Positions 1 to 4,435 of a stretch of 5,918 nucleotides of DNA are shown piece by piece. The translations under genes and the position numbers were made by a program. The stretch lies in the NCBI GenBank assembly GCA_036340215.1, contig JAYYZF010000042.1, forward strand, positions 1-5,918. Direction: 5' to 3'. The notes beneath the pieces were generated by a model. That model ran no database searches. It worked only from the letters and a program-made list of their open reading frames with translations, and was not told the DNA's origin. The DNA comes from JABJPE01 sp036340215 (lineage in GTDB: Bacteria; Pseudomonadota; Gammaproteobacteria; Comchoanobacterales; Comchoanobacteraceae). Position 1 is the first letter of the stretch. The number at the start of each line of letters is the position of its first letter.

Positions 1-389
1 GGATTCATTTCAAAGCCAAGTACTAAACCTTCAAGTATTGAATGTACAGATAAAACCATAATAAGAAAATATGAAAGCCAATGTGCATGTTCATTATTTT
101 TTCTTGCTATTTTCCTTCCTGTACTCTCCATTATCTGGAGAACTATTGCTGTTCCAGCGCAAATAGCGAAGATTGTGGTTGGCTGGCTTCCTGGAGGGCT
201 TTGCTCAAGGTATTTTGCAACAGCTTCTGGGAGTAGGTGGGTTAAACCAACCCCAAGAAAAAGTCCTGTAGTTAAGGCCTCACAGTACTCAAGTAATGCT
301 TTCAGTTTTTTTGAGCTAGAGAAAAATAGTGGAATACTTCCTATAATAAGGCCAACAAAGAATATAGCTGTCGCTGCAAAATACTTCAT
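1..389 (-). CDS. ZIP-family divalent metal (probably zinc) transporter, C-terminal half missing
   Basis: I translated the minus strand by hand: 129 codons run from an ATG at 389 to the window edge, still open. ZIP proteins are inner-membrane importers of Zn2+ and related divalent cations. Visible are a hydrophobic segment at residues 4-24, a second at about 38-57 ending in the ZIP-like THLLPEA (50-56), a third at about 72-88, a short hydrophilic loop with a single HAH (101-103), and a fourth from about 105 that contains HSILEG (116-121). The HSxxEG pattern in the fourth segment is the family's metal-binding signature. The family usually has eight segments and about 250-310 residues, so roughly half is outside the window. 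An in-frame stop at 423-425 and the lack of any earlier ATG fix the start, though no clear Shine-Dalgarno is visible. The gene lies 71 bases downstream of the permease but has its own promoter. The metal is inferred, not shown. Confidence 0.85.
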   Translation of the reverse strand, partial: MKYFAATAIFFVGLIIGSIPLFFSSSKKLKALLEYCEALTTGLFLGVGLTHLLPEAVAKYLEQSPPGSQPTTIFAICAGTAIVLQIMESTGRKIARKNNEHAHWLSYFLIMVLSVHSILEGLVLGFEMN

Positions 390-400
390 GAAAATATGAC

Positions 401-416
401 TTGGTAAACTTACAAA
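401..416. promoter_or_regulatory. Candidate operator dyad in the 5' leader of the ZIP gene
   Basis: The sequence contains GTAA, a 2-base centre, then TTAC (404-413), flanked by TT and AA to give a 16-base imperfect dyad. It lies just downstream of the predicted transcription start of the ZIP gene and upstream of its ATG, where a repressor could block initiation or early elongation. A metal-responsive regulator would be logical for this gene. The site does not match a known Zur or Fur consensus well, and short A/T dyads arise by chance in this background. Confidence 0.22.
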
Positions 417-427
417 AATACGTTAAA

Positions 428-456
428 AGTATACAAATTTACATGTTGTTTGGCAA
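428..456 (-). promoter_or_regulatory. Sigma70-type promoter of the ZIP transporter gene
   Basis: On the minus strand, TTGCCA (456-451) is followed by a 17-base spacer and TATACT (433-428). Each hexamer differs little from the TTGACA/TATAAT consensus and the spacing is ideal. The predicted start near 421 gives a leader of about 30 bases to the ATG at 389. The -35 box lies only a few bases past the permease stop (463-461). The ZIP gene is therefore probably transcribed independently, even if permease read-through also occurs. Confidence 0.65.
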
Positions 457-460
457 TAAT

Positions 461-1750
461 CTAAATTCTATGGCTTGCGATCAAGAATTTCACTAAGAAG
501 AAGCAGATGAATACAACATCAAGGGTTAAAAGATATATGTTTACTTCTTTGTATTTCTTTTGTAATAACTTTAATATTGAATATGAGAGTAGTCCAACTC
601 CAATGCCATCAACTATTGAAAATTGTAGTGGTATAGTAATTATTATCAGAATTGATACTAGCATTTCGTCCCATTTTAAGTTTTCGAAAAAACTTGTATC
701 TTTAACTATATCGCAGGCTATTAGGAATAGTATTGCTGTTGTTGCCGAATTAGGTATCAAGTGAACTAACGGGCTAAATAGAAGAGTTAAGAAAAAAAGT
801 ATTCCAGCTACAATAGTAGTAATCCCAGTTTTACCCCCAACCCCAATTCCACTTAGGGTCTCTAGATAAATACCAGAACTAGAAGTTCCGAGAAGACTCC
901 CAGTGAAGGTTGCAAGCCCCACTGCTTCCATAGGTTTACTACAGTTATTATTACTAGCATCAGAATCTAGTGCTTTAAGCAGCGTTGCCAAGCTGGCATT
1001 ACTGTCAAGTAGTACTATGATGGTTATAGCAAAAATAGCAGCTAAGTTTTTTATATGAAAAATTTCACTAAAATTAAGAGCTAAAAAACTACTCTCAAAA
1101 GAGTGTGGTATAGACACAATTGAAGGAATACTAACATGCTCAAGAATTACATAAAGTGTTGTAGCAACCAAGAGCCCAATAACAGTGTGCCCAGGAATAT
1201 TCATATTTTTTGCTATATGACTAACTCCAACAGTGGTACTAAAAATCAGTAGATTATTAAGGATAATCTCAATATTACCTGAATTTGCCTTTATATAAAT
1301 GCCACTGTATGAAAAAGCCACCATCATAACAAATATACCTATACCAAAGGTTATAGAGTGGGTTAGATTTTGAGGGATTGCATGATTTATGATACTGCGC
1401 AATTTAAATTTAGCAAGTATGAAAATTATTATCCCAGATACAAATACATCTGCAAGCGCATAATGCCATTCAATGCCAAGATTTCCAGTTATACCAGCAA
1501 GGAAGTAGGTGTTTATTGCACTTGTTGGTCCAATCATTATAGGTAGATTAGTTCTTAATCCAATGAATATACAAGTTATGCCTATAGTCAAGCAAGTTGC
1601 AAGAAAAACGTCAGCTTCTGGAATACCTGCAGATGACAAAATCATGGGATTTATTACACTTATGTAAGCACAAGTAAGAAAATTTATGATACCTGCTAGT
1701 ATCTCATTTTTTAATTCAAGTTTGTTTTCATCACAAATTATATTTTGCAT
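461..1750 (-). CDS. NCS2-family (AzgA/PbuG-like) nucleobase permease, divergent pocket
   Basis: A 429-residue polytopic membrane protein, the usual length for proton-coupled AzgA-type purine importers of the inner membrane. Family landmarks run in order: an N-terminal E-x-x-AGIINFLTCAYI segment (residues 16-30), NPMILSSAGIP (34-44), VFLATCL (48-54), a GTSSSGIYLET block (288-298) followed by GIGVGGKTG (301-309), and a late segment with WDE (360-362) and IPLQFSIVDGIGVG (373-386). The loop that usually reads PGMGLNAFF reads PTSAINTYF (75-83), keeping Pro, Asn80 and the last Phe. The usual DLFDTIGTL segment reads DSNASLATL (249-257), keeping the first Asp but losing the second. Glu297 of the later binding segment is kept. 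The likely substrate is adenine, guanine or hypoxanthine by family, but these changes make specificity uncertain. The ATG at 1750 is preceded by an AGAGAG ribosome site and by a long structured leader. Confidence 0.9.
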   Translation of the reverse strand: MQNIICDENKLELKNEILAGIINFLTCAYISVINPMILSSAGIPEADVFLATCLTIGITCIFIGLRTNLPIMIGPTSAINTYFLAGITGNLGIEWHYALADVFVSGIIIFILAKFKLRSIINHAIPQNLTHSITFGIGIFVMMVAFSYSGIYIKANSGNIEIILNNLLIFSTTVGVSHIAKNMNIPGHTVIGLLVATTLYVILEHVSIPSIVSIPHSFESSFLALNFSEIFHIKNLAAIFAITIIVLLDSNASLATLLKALDSDASNNNCSKPMEAVGLATFTGSLLGTSSSGIYLETLSGIGVGGKTGITTIVAGILFFLTLLFSPLVHLIPNSATTAILFLIACDIVKDTSFFENLKWDEMLVSILIIITIPLQFSIVDGIGVGLLSYSILKLLQKKYKEVNIYLLTLDVVFICFFLVKFLIASHRI

Positions 1751-1759
1751 TTATAATTA

Positions 1760-1765
1760 CTCTCT
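1760..1765 (-). promoter_or_regulatory. Ribosome binding site of the permease
   Basis: AGAGAG on the minus strand lies 9 bases before the ATG at 1750. It is purine-rich but a weaker anti-16S match than AGGAGG. A UUCUC stretch about 50 bases upstream in the same leader could pair with GAGAG over five bases (one G-U), so access might be modulated. That pairing is short and unproven. Confidence 0.5.
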
Positions 1766-1777
1766 AATTGTAGATAG

Positions 1778-1807
1778 AAAAAACTCTAAGCTGAGATGCG
1801 ACTGAGT
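1778..1807 (-). terminator. Weak hairpin plus U6 tract in the permease leader (possible attenuator)
   Basis: On the minus strand ACUC (1807-1804) can pair with GAGU (1786-1783), and AGU (1803-1801) with GCU (1791-1789), leaving a 2-base bulge and a 9-base loop. Six U residues follow (1783-1778, the first shared with the stem). This is the geometry of an intrinsic terminator, but the stem is short and not GC-rich. If functional it would end a transcript started near 1948 after about 170 nucleotides, either releasing a small RNA or attenuating the permease. Confidence 0.28.
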
Positions 1808-1870
1808 GTGAGAAATTTACAAGGTATATTATTGTTTCTAATATCATAATTGTTTTAGTTAATACTTAAC

Positions 1871-1948
1871 AGCAGCAAGTCTGATGTTCTTACCACACAA
1901 AGTGGCAAGAAGCGGATCATCCGTGACCCTCACCAGACCTAAACTGCT
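1871..1948 (-). ncRNA. Compact three-way-junction RNA in the permease leader (riboswitch-like or small RNA)
   Basis: Read as minus-strand RNA, about 78 bases fold almost completely. P1 pairs AGCAG (1948-1944) with CUGCU (1875-1871). After a UU bulge, P2 pairs 1941-1931 with 1886-1876 over 11 bp, including three G-U pairs. P3 is a small CGGA/UCCG hairpin (1923-1913) with a UGA loop. P4 is a 10-bp hairpin (1911-1902 with 1896-1887) with one G-U pair and a UUUGU loop. The junction has a 7-base J2/3 (AGGGUCA), one base between P3 and P4, and none between P4 and P2. Four wobble pairs would become A-C mismatches in plus-strand RNA, which points to the minus strand as the functional one; only a possible extra P3 closing pair favours plus. 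A promoter-like sequence predicts initiation at the first base of P1. A further small hairpin, GUUAA-GUA-UUAAC, follows at 1870-1858. I do not recognise it as any known riboswitch class, 4.5S, 6S, tmRNA or RNase P RNA. Confidence 0.55.
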
Positions 1949-1954
1949 AATCGT

Positions 1955-1983
1955 AGTATATTTTATTTTCAACAATTTGACCA
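1955..1983 (-). promoter_or_regulatory. Promoter driving the structured leader and permease
   Basis: On the minus strand, TGGTCA (1983-1978; 4 of 6 to TTGACA) is followed by a 17-base spacer and TATACT (1960-1955; 5 of 6 to TATAAT). A start about seven bases downstream falls at 1948-1947, the first bases of the P1 stem of the structured RNA. The agreement between promoter and fold, found separately, strengthens both calls. The permease 5' leader would then be about 198 bases. Confidence 0.5.
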
Positions 1984-2018
1984 TAAATTAATCTTAATTA
2001 TTATCAAGACCTTACTAA

Positions 2019-2052
2019 TTTTATGTTTTTTTTGCGTGAAAAAAACATAAAA
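2019..2052 (-). terminator. Long A/T hairpin after birA, possible bidirectional terminator
   Basis: A 14-bp perfect inverted repeat (2019-2032 with 2039-2052) has a 6-base loop and begins one base past the birA stop codon (2056-2054). The stem contains a single G-C pair, and the T-rich arm doubles as a U tract. Position favours transcription termination of birA, but the lack of a GC-rich stem makes efficiency doubtful. It separates birA from the permease promoter. Confidence 0.4.
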
Positions 2053-2053
2053 A

Positions 2054-2866
2054 TTATGTTTTTTGAGTTGTTTCTAGTATTTTTCCTTGATAAACATTGA
2101 CAACTCCAGTAGTGGTTAAAAGTTTTAAGCTACCATCAAAATTAATACCTATATTCTGCCCAGAGATTGTTTTATTTCCAATTTTTACAGATATACTTTT
2201 TTTATAATACTTATCAAATTTCGGCCAAACAAGCATCAAATTATTTACAGAGTTTATGTTTAGATTATTCAGTTCCGTTATAACCTTCGTTATTATATCT
2301 GCAGCTAATAAATTTCTATTTATTTTTACTTCAGAAATTTCACTTAAGCTTGTTTTTTTATAGTTTGTCTGACAGCTATTTTTATAGATATTTAATCCTA
2401 TTCCAACAACAACATTTGGGTTTTCTTTAAGCATAGAAAATTGTTCTATGAGTATGCCACCTAGTTTTTGATTAGAGTAGTAAATATCATTAGGCCATTT
2501 TAATTTTAATTCTTTAGTATTCGTATATTTATTTAGCGCTTGGTATATAAAAATACCAATTACTATACTCAGACTACTCATCATTGATTTATCTTTAACC
2601 TCCCAAGTAAAACTCAGCCATATGCCAAGATTTGTCGGGGAATCCCAACTTTTACCGTATGTGCCTTTCCCAGCTGTTTGTGTTTCTGCAAGGACAAATT
2701 TGAATTTCTCTGGCTTGTTACCATATTTACGAAGTAGATATTCATTCGTCGAATCAATACTTTCTAGTATTTCAATATCATTACCTATTTTAGATGCAGT
2801 TTCTACCTCTAAAGATGTAAGAATTTCCTCTTTATTTAATGCTATTGAATTTTTTTTGTTGCCCAT
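2054..2866 (-). CDS. birA: Biotin-[acetyl-CoA-carboxylase] ligase, monofunctional (no DNA-binding domain)
   Basis: A cytoplasmic enzyme of 270 residues that makes biotinyl-5'-AMP from biotin and ATP and transfers biotin to the AccB carrier lysine, which is essential for fatty-acid synthesis. Catalytic-domain motifs are clear: ESIDSTNEYLL (35-45), ETQTAGKGTYGKSW (61-74, biotinyl-AMP loop), KWPND (123-127), QKLGGILIE (133-141, with the catalytic-site lysine K134) and VVGIGLN (153-159). The C-terminal SH3-like domain follows (about 222-263, with GINFDGSLKLL). Only about 30 residues precede the catalytic core, so the winged-helix repressor domain of E. coli BirA is absent; it should be an enzyme only, not a bio-operon repressor. 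An in-frame stop immediately upstream (2872-2870) fixes the ATG at 2866. The usual GRGRRG motif reads GKGTYG. It is divergent from the hydrolase gene. Confidence 0.93.
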   Translation of the reverse strand: MGNKKNSIALNKEEILTSLEVETASKIGNDIEILESIDSTNEYLLRKYGNKPEKFKFVLAETQTAGKGTYGKSWDSPTNLGIWLSFTWEVKDKSMMSSLSIVIGIFIYQALNKYTNTKELKLKWPNDIYYSNQKLGGILIEQFSMLKENPNVVVGIGLNIYKNSCQTNYKKTSLSEISEVKINRNLLAADIITKVITELNNLNINSVNNLMLVWPKFDKYYKKSISVKIGNKTISGQNIGINFDGSLKLLTTTGVVNVYQGKILETTQKT

Positions 2867-2880
2867 TATTTACTAGGTTG

Positions 2881-2907
2881 TTATGTTAAAAATTCATCCT
2901 GACATAA
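2881..2907. promoter_or_regulatory. Inverted repeat in the birA/hydrolase divergent intergenic region
   Basis: TTATGT (2881-2886) and ACATAA (2902-2907) are exact inverted copies whose centres lie 21 bases apart, two turns of the helix. The pair sits in the 72-base region between divergent starts, close upstream of a TATAAA -10-like box for the hydrolase (2912-2917). This spacing suits a dimeric regulator serving one or both genes. No convincing -35 hexamer is visible for either gene. The arms are short and A/T-rich, so chance is possible. Confidence 0.25.
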
Positions 2908-2927
2908 TCGGTATAAAATGTCACGCT

Positions 2928-2932
2928 AAGGA
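2928..2932 (+). promoter_or_regulatory. Ribosome binding site of the alpha/beta-hydrolase
   Basis: AAGGA lies 6 bases before the ATG at 2939, a good Shine-Dalgarno match with suitable spacing. It supports this start and is the strongest ribosome site in the window. Confidence 0.75.
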
Positions 2933-2938
2933 TTAAGC

Positions 2939-4267
2939 ATGAGAAAAATAATATTATTTATCCATGGTTGGAGTGAAAGTAGCGATTGCTTTAAACATGC
3001 ACATGAGTTTCTTCATTCTTGTTTCGATTTGAGCAAATATCAAATAAATTTTGCCGACTTCATCACTATGGATGATAGTATAACTTTTTCAGATCTAGTC
3101 ATTGCAATGCAAACGGCATGGAAAAAACATGATTTACCTCTTGATGGCAAACATGTTGATATAATAACTCATAGCACCGGCGCATTAGTTTTACGAGCAT
3201 GGCTTAAAATGTATTTCCCAAATGGCGGTAGTCCTATTCGTCATCTTATTATGTTTGCACCGCCAAACTTTGGTAGCCATCTAGCTCATTTAGGTGGTGA
3301 GTTTTACAGTAGGTTATATAAAGGTTTTAACAGAAAACATCCCTTTGAGGTTGGGCAAAATTTACTTAATTCACTTGAGCTAGGCAGTAATTTTCTCAAT
3401 GAATTAGCTGAGTTTGATTGTTTTTCTGATAACACTAGTTTTCAAGTTGATGATATTTTAACTACAGTTTTTATTGGCTCATCTGGTTATAATGGGCTGG
3501 CTGCAATTGCAAATGTTCAAGCTTCAGATGGGGTTGTGCCAATTGCAAGTACGAGTTTATCACCTCAAAAATTAATTATAAATTACGATAGTAATGATGA
3601 GGTATATGTGGATCTAAAGACGTCTAAGTCAATGATTGCATATAAAATATTTCCATATTTAAACCACTCGACAATATTGTCAACCTCGTTTTCAAACCTA
3701 AAATTTAGGAGCTATTTCCGTAAGGCACTGACAGTAACTTCAACAGAATATGAAGACTATTGCGCTAATTTAGCTAAAGAAAATAAGGCTTATTCTAGAA
3801 TATGTAAGGATCTATTCTTGCAACAAACTATAATCAAAGTTAAAAATCAATTTAATGAGCCGGTACCTGATTATTTTTTAGAATTTGCTGCAGATAACTG
3901 TAAAAATTTAAGTAATATGAATAGCTTTCACGATGACTTTTTGAAAAATGTACATTGTAATAGACATTCCCCAGATATCAGAGTTTTTACTTTCGATACA
4001 GATGTCCTTCAGCCTTTTTATATGAATTCAAGGACAAAGATAGACATAAGCTTAACTGCAATGCCATCTTTGGAAAAGAGTAACGCAAGTGCTGGCTATA
4101 TATCTCATGATGTAATCAATAGCAAAGCTTTAATTATGCAAGTTTCAAAGTTAAGACATATATTCAAGCCTTTTTCTACCTTACTTATTGATTGGACAAT
4201 TAATAGAGAGCTTAAATCAAATATCTTTACTTTTCATGAGGATCACAGTCATGGTATTTCTAGCTGA
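2939..4267 (+). CDS. Alpha/beta-hydrolase (lipase/esterase-like) with C-terminal accessory domain
   Basis: A 442-residue serine hydrolase. The first beta strand runs straight into FIHGW (7-11), where HG forms the oxyanion region. The nucleophile elbow is THSTG (77-81) with Ser79. The acid is probably Asp197 in ASDGVVP, and the base His243 in LNHST. HLIMFAPPNFGSHLA (102-116) resembles lipase and PGAP1-like hydrolases that recognise lipid or acyl substrates. The hydrolase fold ends near 260. The remaining 180 residues include a stretch that looks like a beta-sandwich (about 297-378, with IIKVKNQFNEPVPDYFLEF) and a C-terminus I do not recognise. There is no signal peptide, lipobox or membrane segment, and many cysteines, so the protein is cytoplasmic or leaves by a Sec-independent route. 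It is divergent from birA and convergent with the right-edge gene, so it appears to be a single-gene unit. The substrate is unknown: ester or phospholipid hydrolysis is the family expectation. Confidence 0.85.
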   Translation: MRKIILFIHGWSESSDCFKHAHEFLHSCFDLSKYQINFADFITMDDSITFSDLVIAMQTAWKKHDLPLDGKHVDIITHSTGALVLRAWLKMYFPNGGSPIRHLIMFAPPNFGSHLAHLGGEFYSRLYKGFNRKHPFEVGQNLLNSLELGSNFLNELAEFDCFSDNTSFQVDDILTTVFIGSSGYNGLAAIANVQASDGVVPIASTSLSPQKLIINYDSNDEVYVDLKTSKSMIAYKIFPYLNHSTILSTSFSNLKFRSYFRKALTVTSTEYEDYCANLAKENKAYSRICKDLFLQQTIIKVKNQFNEPVPDYFLEFAADNCKNLSNMNSFHDDFLKNVHCNRHSPDIRVFTFDTDVLQPFYMNSRTKIDISLTAMPSLEKSNASAGYISHDVINSKALIMQVSKLRHIFKPFSTLLIDWTINRELKSNIFTFHEDHSHGISS

Positions 4268-4269
4268 GA

Positions 4270-4296
4270 AAATTAATATTAAAAAAATATTAATTT
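4270..4296 (+). terminator. A/T-only hairpin after the hydrolase gene
   Basis: An 11-bp perfect inverted repeat (4270-4280 with 4286-4296) with a 5-base A loop begins two bases past the hydrolase stop codon. The stem contains only A-T pairs and no long T run follows, so it may be a weak terminator or an RNA 3'-end stabiliser. The rest of the 168-base convergent gap (4297-4435) shows T-rich stretches but no gene or other clear structure. Confidence 0.38.
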
Positions 4297-4435
4297 AATT
4301 GATACACTTTCATCTATGGAAAATTTTATGATTATCTTTCTATGTTTGCTATTTTAATTTGTGATAATTGCGTAATAACTTTTTTGCCTTTAGAGAAGTA
4401 ATTATTTTTTTTGTTCACGTGTTCATGGTTCTATT

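Noticed and set aside
175..399. Plus-strand open frame of 74 codons at the left end
   Set aside because: It overlaps the ZIP gene on the opposite strand, whose translation shows clear family motifs; the plus reading resembles no protein and lacks a ribosome site.
507..764. Plus-strand open frame opposite the permease
   Set aside because: It lies wholly inside the permease coding sequence on the other strand and has no independent support.
1871..1948. Known RNA classes (4.5S/SRP, 6S, tmRNA, RNase P, purine riboswitch, hammerhead) for the leader element
   Set aside because: The SRP GGAA tetraloop core, the purine-riboswitch loop-loop and junction bases, and the tmRNA/RNase P conserved blocks are absent. 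CUGAUG occurs on the plus strand, but the hammerhead core CUGAUGA with a matching GAAA does not.
2622..2876. Plus-strand open frame opposite birA
   Set aside because: It is a shadow of the birA 5' half, which carries the conserved catalytic motifs on the minus strand.
2899..2904. CTGACA as a -35 box for the hydrolase
   Set aside because: No -10 box lies at suitable spacing downstream; the TATAAA at 2912 is far too close.
4411..4426. GTTCA-CGT-GTTCA direct repeat with a CACGTG palindrome in the convergent gap
   Set aside because: It is too short to support as an operator or terminator; no stem with a U tract forms for the right-edge gene here.
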